Assembly (NCBI RefSeq): GCF_014203605.1
Contig: NZ_JACHJJ010000003.1
Coordinates: 372,001 to 436,000 of the forward strand
DNA from: Thiemannella venezuelensis
GTDB lineage: Bacteria > Actinomycetota > Actinomycetes > Streptosporangiales > Streptosporangiaceae
Direction: 5' to 3'
DNA length: 64,000 nucleotides
In this document: piece by piece, positions 8,654 through 16,666 of the stretch
Position numbering within the stretch: position 1 is the first letter of the stretch
How the letters are laid out: each line of letters begins with the position of its first letter
The notes under the pieces: generated by a model
What the model was told of the DNA's origin: nothing
Databases searched by the model: none
Seen by the model: the letters and a program-made list of their open reading frames with translations, nothing else
Translations under genes and position numbers: made by a program

Positions 8654-9378
8654 CCGCGCTCCACCTCTCCCCCCCGGGCCCGTCCCCCGCCCGGCGCGCG
8701 GTCCTGGCCCGCCGCATCCGGCTGCTGGTGGCCGCCACGATCACCTACAACGTGATCGAGGCGGTCGTGGCCGTCACCGCGGGCACCCTCGCCTCCTCGT
8801 CCGCGCTGATCGGTTTCGGCCTGGACTCCGTCATCGAGGTCGCCTCGGCCGCCGCGGTGGCCTGGCAGTTCTCGGCCGCCGACCACGAACGCCGCGAGCG
8901 GGCCGCGCTGCGCGTCATCGCCGCCTCCTTCTTCGCCCTGGCCGCCTACGTCACCGCCGACGCCGTACGCGCCCTGCTGGACGCCGGGGAGGCCGGGCAC
9001 TCCACCCCCGGCCTGGTCCTGGCCGCGCTGTCCCTGGTCGTCATGCCGTTCCTGTCGGCCGCCCAGCGCCGCACCGGCCGCGAACTCGGCTCGGCCTCGG
9101 CGGTGGCCGACTCCAGACAGACGCTGCTGTGCACGTACCTGTCGGCGGTGCTCCTGGCCGGCCTGGCCCTCAACAGCGCCTTCGGCTGGTCGTGGGCCGA
9201 CCCGGTCGCCGCGCTGGTCATCGCCGCGGTCGCGGTCAGGGAAGGCCGCGAGGCCTGGCGCGGGAACGCCTGCTGCGCCGTTCCCGCCGGCGCTCCGACC
9301 CCGGCCACCGGTTCCGGCGCCGCCTCCACCGGGTGCGGCGACGACTGCTGCACCACCGCCCAGAAGGACGAGCGATGA
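8650..9378 (+). CDS. Cation-diffusion-type efflux protein with cysteine-rich tail
   Basis: This 242-residue membrane protein has five to six hydrophobic segments. It overlaps the ArsR gene by 4 bp. The acidic transport motifs GLDSVIEV and ADSRQT correspond to the paired metal-site helices of the cation transporter/CDF superfamily, with Asp in place of the usual His-x3-Asp. The cytoplasmic CDF dimerisation domain is missing. Instead the last 35 residues carry GNACCAVP and GCGDDCC, a likely metal-collecting tail. Together with the regulator this suggests heavy-metal export. Cobalt, zinc, cadmium or lead are all possible. Confidence 0.82.
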   Translation: MTALHLSPPGPSPARRAVLARRIRLLVAATITYNVIEAVVAVTAGTLASSSALIGFGLDSVIEVASAAAVAWQFSAADHERRERAALRVIAASFFALAAYVTADAVRALLDAGEAGHSTPGLVLAALSLVVMPFLSAAQRRTGRELGSASAVADSRQTLLCTYLSAVLLAGLALNSAFGWSWADPVAALVIAAVAVREGREAWRGNACCAVPAGAPTPATGSGAASTGCGDDCCTTAQKDER

Positions 9379-9725
9379 TCACACGCCCGATGCCCGCCCC
9401 CGTACGCGCCGCCTACCGCGCCGAGATGCGCGCCGCCCGCACCGCCGCCGACCCGGCGGCACGCTGGCGCCATCTGGAACGCGCCCACATCCTGTCCCAG
9501 CCCTGGCCCTGGCCGCACACGGCCAACCACCTGGCCATGTTCGCCCTCGCGATCGCCCAGCGCGACCGGCGCGAGGCGTTCGGCCAGGTGGTGCGGATCA
9601 TCGTGGCCGCGCCCGGATCGGCGCTGGGCCGCTACCCGCACGGCAACACCGGCCGCACCCGCGCCGGTCTCACCCGGCCGATGGCGGTCCCCGAGGACCT
9701 GGCCGCGCTGCTGGCCGCCGCCTGA
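9375..9725 (+). CDS. DUF3703 family protein
   Basis: This is a 116-residue soluble protein of unknown function. Its start overlaps the exporter gene by 4 bp, so it is the third cistron of the metal operon. The pattern of a basic N-terminal helix, ARWRHLERAHILSQPWPWPH, and a C-terminal GNTGRTRAGLTRPM matches DUF3703. That family is typically found beside metal-resistance regulators and exporters. Conserved histidines and tryptophans suggest metal or cofactor contact, but no activity is known. Confidence 0.75.
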   Translation: MITRPMPAPVRAAYRAEMRAARTAADPAARWRHLERAHILSQPWPWPHTANHLAMFALAIAQRDRREAFGQVVRIIVAAPGSALGRYPHGNTGRTRAGLTRPMAVPEDLAALLAAA

Positions 9726-9819
9726 CCGGGCGCGAGCAGGCGGGACGCCCCTGCCGATCCTGGGCAGTGCCGTGGTCCTGCGGCCGGGTAGCGTACGGCC
9801 TGCGGGGGATGAAACCCCT

Positions 9820-12057
9820 GTGACGAGGTTGAATCCGGCCATCGACGCGGCGGTCTTCGGTCCGCGCCGATCAGGGCCGGGAATCGTGGACGACCCGCCG
9901 GGGTCCGGCCGCACCACGGCCCTGCGCCGCACCGCGGCGTTCGCCGTGCTGCACCTGGCCGCGGTGGTCGCCGGGCGGATGGAGCTGGCCGGCGGCGAGG
10001 TCTTCGGCCTGGTGTGGCCGGCGGCCGGGGTGGGGGCGCTGTGGCTGCTGGTGCAGCGGCACGAGCGGTCCCGGTGGCTGGACGTGCTGACGATGACGGC
10101 GATCTTCATCATCGTCAACCTGCTGACCGACGCGACCCTGCCGGTCGCCGTCTCCACCACCGCGGTGAACCTGGTGCAGATGGTGGTGTTCCTGCAGGTG
10201 CTCACGCGGATCTGCCCGGAGCCGTGGACCTCCCGCCCGTGGGAGGGGTTCGAGCGGGTGCGGCACCTGTGGGAGCTGCTGGCGGCCTCGGCCGCCGGAG
10301 CGGCGGTCGGCGCGCTGATCGGCCCCGCCGTTCTGGGAGCGCTCGCCGGCCGGTGGTCGGTCCTGAGCTCCGCGGCGTGGTGGACGCGCAACACCGTCAG
10401 CATGATAGTGATCACCGCTCTGGGCCTGTGCCTGGGGCGCCTGTTCGACCGGTGGACCCGTGCCCGGCGGCGGGCCTCGCCGTGGCAGGCGGTGCGGCGG
10501 GCGGCGGACCGGGCCGGCGGCTGGCGGATCGCCGAGTCCTTCGCCCTGCTGACGGCGTCGGCGGCGGCCTACCTCGTGACGTTCGGCATCAGCCACGAGC
10601 TGCCGCTGGCGTTCCTGCTGCTCGCGGTGACGGTCTGGGCCTCCGTACGGTTCAGCACCACCGTCGTGGCCCTGCACAGCCTGGTCACCGGCGCGGTCGC
10701 GATCGTCTTCACGGTGTACGGCAGCGGCCCGTTCGCCGTGATCGGCTCACCCGCCCCCCGGGTTCTGGTGTCACAGGTCTTCGTCGGGATGGTCACGGTG
10801 ATCGGGCTGGCGCTGGCGCTCAACCGCGACGAGCGGGAGCGGCTCGTGCACCGGCTGGCCACCGCCGAGAAGGAGGCCTCCGAGCAGGCCGGGATGCTGT
10901 CGGCGATCGTGGAGTCGATGCACGACGGACTGGTCGTCCTCGACCCCGGCGGGCGGTTCCTCATGAGCAACCCGGCCGCCCAGCACCTGCTCGGCGTCGC
11001 CGGTGTCACGGGCAGCGTCGCCGACCACCGGCTGTTCCACCCGGACGGGACGCCCATCGGCGCGGAGCGGATGCCGTACCGGCTGGCCCTGGCCGGGCAG
11101 AAGGTGCGCGGCATGGACGTGCTCGTACGGGTCCCCGGCCTGAACCAGGAGCGCATGCTCAACGTCAGCGCCACCCGTCTGCCGCCGGACGGCGACGCGG
11201 CGGTCGTGGTCTTCCGCGACGTCACCGCCGAGCGGCGGCACCGCGACGAGCTGGCCGCCTTCGCCGGGGTGGTGGCCCACGACCTGCTCAACCCGCTGAC
11301 CACCATCGACGGCTGGTTGCAGATCCTGGCCGACGACGTGGAGGCCGCGGCCTGCGATGACGCGCCGGACGGGGCAGGCGGGGCAGGAGGGGCAGGCGGG
11401 GCAGGAGGGGCAGGAGGGGCAGGAGGGGCAGGCGACAGCATCGCCCACATCCAGCGGGCGTCGGCCCGGATGCAGGAGCTGATCCAGGACCTGCTGGCGC
11501 ACGCCACCGCCCGGGACGCGGTGCTCACCCCGGTACCGGTCGACCTCGGGCCGATGGTGCGGGAGATCGCCGCCGCCCGCGGCGACGTCCCGCAGGATTG
11601 CGGGCAGGTGCGGGCGCCCGTCTTCCATATCGGCGATCTGGACGTGGTCCGGGCCGACAGGGCGCTGGTACGGCAACTGCTGGACAACCTGATCGGCAAC
11701 GCGGTCAAGTACACCGCCCCCGGAGTCCCGGCCGAGATCACCGTCACCTCCGCACCGGAGCGGCCGGGGTGGATCCGGACCGAGATCGCCGACCGCGGCA
11801 TCGGCATCCCGGCCGGACAGCATGGGGCGATCTTCGAGAACTTCCACCGGGCGCACGAGGGCGGCTCCTACACCGGCAGCGGCCTGGGCCTGGCCATCTG
11901 CAAACGCATCGTCGAGCGGCACGGCGGCACGATCGGCGTGCAGGACAACCCCGGCGGGGGCGCGCGGTTCCACTTCACCCTGCCCGCCGCGGACGGCCCG
12001 GACGCACAGAACGGCCCAGGCGCACAGAACGACCCGGGCGCGCAGAACGGCGCCTGA
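9820..12057 (+). CDS. Orphan sensor histidine kinase: MASE1, PAS, HisKA, HATPase
   Basis: The 745-residue kinase starts at a GTG at 9820 behind GGGGGAT; a GTG at 9772 is possible. Residues about 40-330 form a multi-span MASE1 sensor domain (FGLVWPAAGVGALWLL). A PAS domain follows from about residue 360 (ESMHDGLVVLD). The phosphoacceptor is His487 in VVAHDLLNPLT. ATP-binding boxes are DNLIGNAVKYT, DRGIGIP and GSGLGLAICKR. A Gly-Ala tract encoded by seven 9-bp repeats lies between the two dimerisation helices. The C-terminus repeats GAQN. No response-regulator gene is adjacent, so the output and signal are unknown. Confidence 0.9.
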   Translation: MTRLNPAIDAAVFGPRRSGPGIVDDPPGSGRTTALRRTAAFAVLHLAAVVAGRMELAGGEVFGLVWPAAGVGALWLLVQRHERSRWLDVLTMTAIFIIVNLLTDATLPVAVSTTAVNLVQMVVFLQVLTRICPEPWTSRPWEGFERVRHLWELLAASAAGAAVGALIGPAVLGALAGRWSVLSSAAWWTRNTVSMIVITALGLCLGRLFDRWTRARRRASPWQAVRRAADRAGGWRIAESFALLTASAAAYLVTFGISHELPLAFLLLAVTVWASVRFSTTVVALHSLVTGAVAIVFTVYGSGPFAVIGSPAPRVLVSQVFVGMVTVIGLALALNRDERERLVHRLATAEKEASEQAGMLSAIVESMHDGLVVLDPGGRFLMSNPAAQHLLGVAGVTGSVADHRLFHPDGTPIGAERMPYRLALAGQKVRGMDVLVRVPGLNQERMLNVSATRLPPDGDAAVVVFRDVTAERRHRDELAAFAGVVAHDLLNPLTTIDGWLQILADDVEAAACDDAPDGAGGAGGAGGAGGAGGAGGAGDSIAHIQRASARMQELIQDLLAHATARDAVLTPVPVDLGPMVREIAAARGDVPQDCGQVRAPVFHIGDLDVVRADRALVRQLLDNLIGNAVKYTAPGVPAEITVTSAPERPGWIRTEIADRGIGIPAGQHGAIFENFHRAHEGGSYTGSGLGLAICKRIVERHGGTIGVQDNPGGGARFHFTLPAADGPDAQNGPGAQNDPGAQNGA
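11371..11433. repeat. Seven tandem 9-bp repeats inside the histidine kinase gene
   Basis: The unit GGGGCAGG followed by C or A occurs seven times without interruption and encodes (Gly-Ala-Gly)7, residues 518-538. The unit length keeps the frame, so copy-number changes would lengthen or shorten the linker without inactivating the gene. Confidence 0.9.
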
Positions 12058-12072
12058 CGCGTATGCGCCCCG

Positions 12073-13248
12073 TCAACCCGGCATCGCCAGGTCGACGGCC
12101 TGCCTGAGGAAGACGACGCCGTCGATCGTGTCGAGCCGGGCCGGGTCCAGCGGGAAATAGGCGAAATCGCGCGAGACACGCGCGGCGGGCTCCGTGACGG
12201 CCTCGGCCAGGCGGCGGGCGTCGACGAGGGAGCGGTCCCACGGGAGCGCGGACAGGATGCCCTCGACGGTGTCCGGGGCCGGGATGTCGTCGCCGAGCGT
12301 GCCGAGGGCCGAGGCCAGGAAGGCGTACCGGTCGCCCAGGTGCGTCGCGGTGATCGCTCCCGCGCTCCACCACTCCAGCCGCTGGTCGCCGAGCGGCATG
12401 AGGCTCTTGTTCCGCTGCAGGTGGAGGTTGCCGGAGAAGACCAGGGCCGGGCCGTGCTCGGCGACGGCACGCAGATTGGCGGCCATCATCGCGTCCCGCA
12501 GGGCCGACAGCCGGGTCCACCGCGCCGGGGACGCGTCGGCCATCCAGTAGTGGTAGCGGAGCAGGCCGGTGGCGGTGCGCCCGTACAGCTCCGCCCGTTC
12601 CCTGTCCTGCGCGCTCAGCTGCGGTGCCTGCGTGTCGAGCAGCGCCACCAGGTCGTCGGCGATCAGCCGCAGCCGCCGGGCACCGGCTGACCGGCCGATC
12701 GACCGGGACGGATCCATGGCCGCGGCCTCGTTCGCCCACCCGTCGTCCGGGCCGAGCAGCGTGTCGAGAGTCTCCCTGGCCACCACCGTCCGGGGGAGCG
12801 GGCCGTCGAGGAGGTCGTAGAGGCCGGTGAGCGCCTGGCGCGGGCTCGCCGCCCAGTACTCCAGAGGTCCGTCGAAGCCGAAGAACCGGAGCTTCCCGTC
12901 ATGCTCCTCGTTGTACGCCCGCATCCAGCGCACGAGGTCGCGGTTGGCCGGGGACGCCCCGAAGCCGTGGCTGAAGCCGCGTTCCATGACGTCGTCGAGC
13001 GTGCCCTCGCCCGTCGCGAGGTAGCCGTCCACCACGAGGCCCATGAGGCAGTCGCTCTCGATGGCGAACGACCGGTAGCCCTCGTGCTCGACCAGATGGC
13101 GGAAGATCTCGTTGCGCACCTCGCCCAGTTCCCCCACGAAGTGCCTGGCCTCGCCCAGGCCGAGCAGCAGGGGCTCGGCGGGAAGCGACCGCAGGAACGC
13201 CGAGACGCCCGCGCCGTCGAGCGGCCGGGCCGTGTCCTTGATGTCCAT
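12073..13248 (-). CDS. Erythromycin-esterase family protein
   Basis: The 391-residue protein has the family signature at its N-terminus, LGEARHFVGELGEVR followed by FAIESD, which places the catalytic-type His and Glu residues. A later segment FSGNLHLQRNKS corresponds to the second conserved region. The canonical GEATHG is GEARHF here, so macrolide hydrolysis is uncertain; many family members act on other or unknown esters. The ATG at 13248 is preferred; a GTG at 13272 is in frame. It is divergent from a double-MerR regulator, with two inverted repeats in the 91-bp gap, so drug-responsive control is plausible. Confidence 0.82.
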   Translation of the reverse strand: MDIKDTARPLDGAGVSAFLRSLPAEPLLLGLGEARHFVGELGEVRNEIFRHLVEHEGYRSFAIESDCLMGLVVDGYLATGEGTLDDVMERGFSHGFGASPANRDLVRWMRAYNEEHDGKLRFFGFDGPLEYWAASPRQALTGLYDLLDGPLPRTVVARETLDTLLGPDDGWANEAAAMDPSRSIGRSAGARRLRLIADDLVALLDTQAPQLSAQDRERAELYGRTATGLLRYHYWMADASPARWTRLSALRDAMMAANLRAVAEHGPALVFSGNLHLQRNKSLMPLGDQRLEWWSAGAITATHLGDRYAFLASALGTLGDDIPAPDTVEGILSALPWDRSLVDARRLAEAVTEPAARVSRDFAYFPLDPARLDTIDGVVFLRQAVDLAMPG

Positions 13249-13318
13249 ACCGTCAACGGTATCTTTGAACACTCGGTGTAAACTTTTCCGCGAGAACCCT
13301 CATTCCGATCGCGGAAAA
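13247..13318. promoter_or_regulatory. Two inverted repeats in the esterase/TioE-type divergent promoter
   Basis: ATACCGT-CA-ACGGTAT (13247-13262) overlaps the esterase start codon. TTTTCCGCGA-N15-TCGCGGAAAA (13284-13318) has perfect 10-bp arms and ends 21 bp before the regulator start at 13340. Either could be the binding site of the neighbouring regulator. The second is symmetrical and placed for autoregulation. Confidence 0.6.
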
Positions 13319-13339
13319 CCTTCAATCGGCGGTGCATCC

Positions 13340-14122
13340 ATGAGGCCGGTGGACCTGGCGCGCGAGCACGGCCTGTCCACCCAGGCGGTCAGGAACTACG
13401 AGGACGCCGGCATCCTGCCCGCCGCCGGACGCACCGTCCACGGCTACCGCACCTACACGCCGCTGCACGCGCAGGCCCTGCGCGCGTTCCTCGCCCTCGT
13501 CCCCGGGCACGGCCACCAGGCGGCCGCGTCGATCATGCAGGCGGTCGGCCGGGGCGCCACCGAGGAGGCGCTGCGGCTCATCGACGAGAGCCACGGCCGG
13601 CTCCTCGACGACCGCCGCACCCTCCAGGCCGTCGAGGCTGCGCTCCGCGACATGGCGCCCGTGCCGCAGGAACGCGGCGGCACGTTCATCGGCCCCCTGG
13701 CCAGGAGGCTCGGCGTCCGCCCCGCCACCCTGCGCAAATGGGAGGACGCCGGGCTGGTCCGGCCGCGCCGCGACCCGCGGACGGGGTACCGGGTCTACAG
13801 CGCGGCCGACGTGCGGGACGTCCGGCTGGCCCACCAGCTCCGGCGGGGCGGTTACCTGCTGGAGCAGATCGCCCCGCTGATCTCCCAGGTCCGCTCCGCC
13901 GGAGGCGTCGCCCCGCTGGAGTCGGCCCTGCGCGACTGGCAGGCCCGCCTGTCCGCCCGGGGCCGCGCCATGCTCGAGGGCGCCGCCGCCCTGGACGCGT
14001 ACCTCTGCGCCCGCGAACCCCGGGGCCGGGCCGCGTCCGCGTCGGGAGCCGGGCCTGTCGGCGGGCCCGGCTCGGGTCTCAGCGCAGCAGGACCAGTCCG
14101 AACGCCGCCTGGGGATAGGTGA
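13340..14122 (+). CDS. Double-MerR transcriptional regulator, TioE-like
   Basis: The 260-residue protein contains two MerR-type DNA-binding modules. The first is at the N-terminus (LAREHGLSTQAVRNYEDAG) and the second near residue 120 (LARRLGVRPATLRKWEDAG, with a TGYRVYS wing). This tandem layout is that of TioE-like regulators associated with antibiotic response. The C-terminal 30 residues are Gly/Ala/Pro-rich and probably disordered. The ATG at 13340 is the only start consistent with the first helix. Its 3' end overlaps the convergent FG-GAP gene by 44 bp. It probably controls itself and the esterase gene. Confidence 0.85.
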   Translation: MRPVDLAREHGLSTQAVRNYEDAGILPAAGRTVHGYRTYTPLHAQALRAFLALVPGHGHQAAASIMQAVGRGATEEALRLIDESHGRLLDDRRTLQAVEAALRDMAPVPQERGGTFIGPLARRLGVRPATLRKWEDAGLVRPRRDPRTGYRVYSAADVRDVRLAHQLRRGGYLLEQIAPLISQVRSAGGVAPLESALRDWQARLSARGRAMLEGAAALDAYLCAREPRGRAASASGAGPVGGPGSGLSAAGPVRTPPGDR

Positions 14123-15620
14123 CACCGACCGGCCGCGGGTGGACGATCTGCGCGTCGGCGGTGGCCACCCCGGTGCCGGAGCCGCGCAGGACGGTCAGCA
14201 TGCCGGCGCCGCCGTTCTTGGCGGGAGCGCCGACGATGACCTCGCCCTTGCCGTCCCCGGTGACGTCGATGATCGTGACGGCCTCGCCGAAGTGGTCGCC
14301 GGCCTGGGACTGCTCACTGATCGGGTCGGGAAGCGGGCCGGCGACCGGCTCGGGGGTGCCGGTGGGCTGCGGGTCCCAGGTCGGCTCCGGAACGGGGGTC
14401 CGGCCGGGGTCCGGGGCCGGCGTCGCGGCCGGAGGCGGGGTGCCGGGGATCCCGTCACCGGTGGAACCGACGCCGTCCTGAGTAATGATCTTGGAGTGTT
14501 TGAGCACCGGGCCGTTCGCGGAGCCGGGGATCACCGCGATGGCGCCGGCCTCGTCGTGCCCGGAGACGGCGACCTTGGAGGCGCCGACGGCGATCTCGGC
14601 GAAGCCGTCGCCGTCGACGTCGCCCACGGCCAGGCCGGGACCGATCTCGGCGCCGGGGGCCAGCCATGACAGGTCGGCGGTGTAGCCGGGGTCGCGACGC
14701 AGGCCGGCGGCCGAGCCGTACCAGACCTGCAGGGAGGCGGCACCCGGGGTGATCATCACCACGTCGGGGTGCCCGTCGCCGTTGACGTTGCCCACCGCCA
14801 CCTTGGAGTCGCGCATGGGGCAGCCCCGGCCGAAGGAGGGCGGCAGGGTGCAGGTGGCCTGCGCTCCCAGCTCGGTGAGCTTCAGCGGAGACCGGTGCAG
14901 GTCCTCCAGGAGCCAGAGGAAGGCCTCCTTCCCCCCGGTACCGATCATGTACTTCTCGGCGACGACCACCGCCTCCATCCTGCCGTCGCCGTTGATGTCA
15001 CCGAACCCGGCCGCCTCGATCTGGCTGTGGCTGCCGTTCTCCATGGCCTGGCTGATGTAGGACGCCGACCTGTTGTACCAACCGCCGATCCTCCCCCCGT
15101 AGCCGGGCTTCGACCCGATGACGATGTCGGTTCCCGGCCGGTCGTCGAACTGACCGCCTGCGAGCCCGGCACTGTGGTTGGGAATGTGGGTGCGGCGCTC
15201 GATCGCGGTGATTCCCAGCGGCTTCCAGGAGCGGACCTCCATGTCGTAGAGACCCGCGTGCAGCAGATCCGCCCTGCCGTCGGCGTCCACGTCGGCCGCG
15301 GCCAGGCTTCTTCCCCACCAGCTGCAGGGCTGGGGCTGGCCGTAGTGGTCCCCGCCTATGCACCCGGCCTGGGGGCGCAGGATGTGCCGGCCGTTGAGCC
15401 CGTTCGGGCCGCCGTACAGCACGGCCACCATGCCGGAGGTCTCGCCTCCGGCGTAACCGGGGTAGTGGGGACTGCCGACGGCCAGGTCGTTGTAGCCGTC
15501 ACCGTTGAAGTCGGAGTTCGGCGGGGCGGCGGTGGCCGCCTGCGCCGGAACGGCCGCGCCTCCCAGCGCCGCCACCAGGGCGAGCAGGACCGCCGCCCGC
15601 GTGATTTTCTCGGCATGCAT
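14079..15620 (-). CDS. Secreted FG-GAP/integrin-alpha-like repeat protein
   Basis: This 513-residue exported protein starts at the ATG at 15620 with a signal peptide ending near PAQA. Repeats of the type DFNGDGYNDLAVGSP, DVDADGRADLL, DINGDGRMEAV, NVNGDGHPDVV, DVDGDGFAEIAVG and DVTGDGKGEVIVG are calcium-binding FG-GAP blades expected to fold into a beta-propeller. A proline/threonine-rich linker (PPPAATPAPDPGRTP) lies before the last blade. Such proteins are common and abundant in actinomycete secretomes, with ligand-binding or adhesive roles assumed but rarely shown. No operon partner is visible. Confidence 0.85.
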   Translation of the reverse strand: MHAEKITRAAVLLALVAALGGAAVPAQAATAAPPNSDFNGDGYNDLAVGSPHYPGYAGGETSGMVAVLYGGPNGLNGRHILRPQAGCIGGDHYGQPQPCSWWGRSLAAADVDADGRADLLHAGLYDMEVRSWKPLGITAIERRTHIPNHSAGLAGGQFDDRPGTDIVIGSKPGYGGRIGGWYNRSASYISQAMENGSHSQIEAAGFGDINGDGRMEAVVVAEKYMIGTGGKEAFLWLLEDLHRSPLKLTELGAQATCTLPPSFGRGCPMRDSKVAVGNVNGDGHPDVVMITPGAASLQVWYGSAAGLRRDPGYTADLSWLAPGAEIGPGLAVGDVDGDGFAEIAVGASKVAVSGHDEAGAIAVIPGSANGPVLKHSKIITQDGVGSTGDGIPGTPPPAATPAPDPGRTPVPEPTWDPQPTGTPEPVAGPLPDPISEQSQAGDHFGEAVTIIDVTGDGKGEVIVGAPAKNGGAGMLTVLRGSGTGVATADAQIVHPRPVGVTYPQAAFGLVLLR

Positions 15621-15751
15621 GGTCTGCACTGTGGGCACGGCCGCTTGCGGATCACTTGGAGCTGGAAGGGCTGCCTGATCAGCGCCCCGCGGGGGCCTGC
15701 GGAGAGGCGGCGCGGCCGGCGCCCTGCCGGCGGGGCCCGGAGTCGCCGGCG

Positions 15752-16057
15752 CTATCTCCCGCGGGCGGCGCGTTCCCGGGCGAGCTCGGCCTTCAGCTCG
15801 CGGACCTGCTGTTCGAGCTCGAAGATGCGGCGGACGGCGACGAGGGTCATGCCCTCGTCGACGAGCTCGATCACGGTCTGGACGACCGTGATCTCGTAGC
15901 GGCTGTAGCGGCGCTGGCCGCCGGCGGAGCGGGAGGGCCGGACGACGTCGTGCTCGTCGAGGCGGCGCAGGAAGGCCTGCTGGATCTGGAGCATCTCGGC
16001 CACCTGGCCCACGGAGTACAGCGGCGCGTGCTCGTCGTCGAACGGCAGCCTGGCCAT
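15752..16057 (-). CDS. Small MerR-family regulator, HspR-like
   Basis: The 101-residue protein has one MerR helix-turn-helix (YSVGQVAEMLQIQQAFLRRLDEH, then RYSRYEI) and a coiled-coil tail (FELEQQVRELKAELARER). Length and sequence resemble HspR-type heat-shock repressors, which lack an effector domain. It starts at the ATG at 16057 behind GGAGGGAAGG. It lies 70 bp downstream of hsp20 on the same strand, separated by a strong hairpin. This suggests feedback control of hsp20. The classical HAIR operator is not evident upstream of hsp20, so its target may differ from HspR. Confidence 0.8.
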   Translation of the reverse strand: MARLPFDDEHAPLYSVGQVAEMLQIQQAFLRRLDEHDVVRPSRSAGGQRRYSRYEITVVQTVIELVDEGMTLVAVRRIFELEQQVRELKAELARERAARGR

Positions 16058-16081
16058 CTCCGCCCTTCCCTCCCTGAAAGC

Positions 16082-16119
16082 ACCGGGGTGGGCGCCAGGA
16101 TATCGGCGCCCACCCCGGT
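16082..16119 (-). terminator. 15-bp hairpin between hsp20 and its downstream regulator
   Basis: Fifteen bases starting ACCGGGGTGG at 16082 pair perfectly with 16105-16119 around an 8-base loop. There is no T-run. In an hsp20-regulator operon it would act as a partial terminator or mRNA-processing site, keeping the regulator below Hsp20. Confidence 0.75.
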
Positions 16120-16127
16120 CACGCCCG

Positions 16128-16571
16128 TCAGGCCTTGATGGACTTCTGGTCGGCCTGCTGAATCTCGATCTTGCGAGGCCTGGCCTTCTCGATCACCGGG
16201 ATGCGGACCGCGAGGACGCCGTTGGTGTAGGCGGCGTCGATCTTCTCGCTGTCGAGGTGCTCGGAGAGGTAGACCCGGCGGGTGAAGGTGCCCGTCTGGC
16301 GCTCGCGGACGAACAGGCGCTCGTCCTGCCCGTACTCCTCCTCGCGCCGGGCGCTCACCGACAGGACCCCGCGGTCGACGGTGACCTCGATGCTGGCGGG
16401 GTCGATGCCGGGCAGGTCGAACTTGAGCAGGACGTCGTCCTTGCGGCGGACGCCGTCGAGGGGCATGACCGCGCTCGTGCCGCCGTTGCCCCAGCCGAAG
16501 GCCTGGCGTGCGAGCCTGTCGAACTGACGGTCGAACTCCTGGACGAACGGGTCGATCGACGTCAGCAGCAT
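16128..16571 (-). CDS. Small heat-shock chaperone Hsp20 (alpha-crystallin domain)
   Basis: The 147-residue protein contains an alpha-crystallin domain from about residue 40 (DDVLLKFDLPGIDPASIEV) to the GVLAVRIPV motif near residue 120. It also has the IXI-like end PRKIEIQQ. It is an ATP-independent holdase. The ATG at 16571 sits behind a strong GGAGGT; codons further upstream are not coding in character. The promoter region carries a perfect inverted repeat around the -10 box and a GGCAGG/CCTGCC stem-loop in the 5' leader (16593-16614) that could act as an RNA thermometer. The downstream gene is a MerR/HspR-like regulator. Confidence 0.93.
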   Translation of the reverse strand: MLLTSIDPFVQEFDRQFDRLARQAFGWGNGGTSAVMPLDGVRRKDDVLLKFDLPGIDPASIEVTVDRGVLSVSARREEEYGQDERLFVRERQTGTFTRRVYLSEHLDSEKIDAAYTNGVLAVRIPVIEKARPRKIEIQQADQKSIKA

Positions 16572-16619
16572 GGTGTTCACCTCCGTTGAGCAGGCAGGTT
16601 TCCTCATGCCTGCCTTACC

Positions 16620-16666
16620 GAAAACCTCACACTTCATTTATAGGTTTTCAGTAGCCATGAATGCAA
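16620..16666 (-). promoter_or_regulatory. hsp20 promoter overlapped by a perfect inverted repeat
   Basis: On the minus strand TTGCAT (16666-16661) and TATAAA (16642-16637) are 18 bp apart, a good vegetative sigma-factor promoter. GAAAACCT-N14-AGGTTTTC (16620-16649) brackets the -10 box with perfect 8-bp arms. A protein bound there would occlude RNA polymerase. The known HAIR consensus CTTGAGT-N7-ACTCAAG is not present. Confidence 0.65.
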
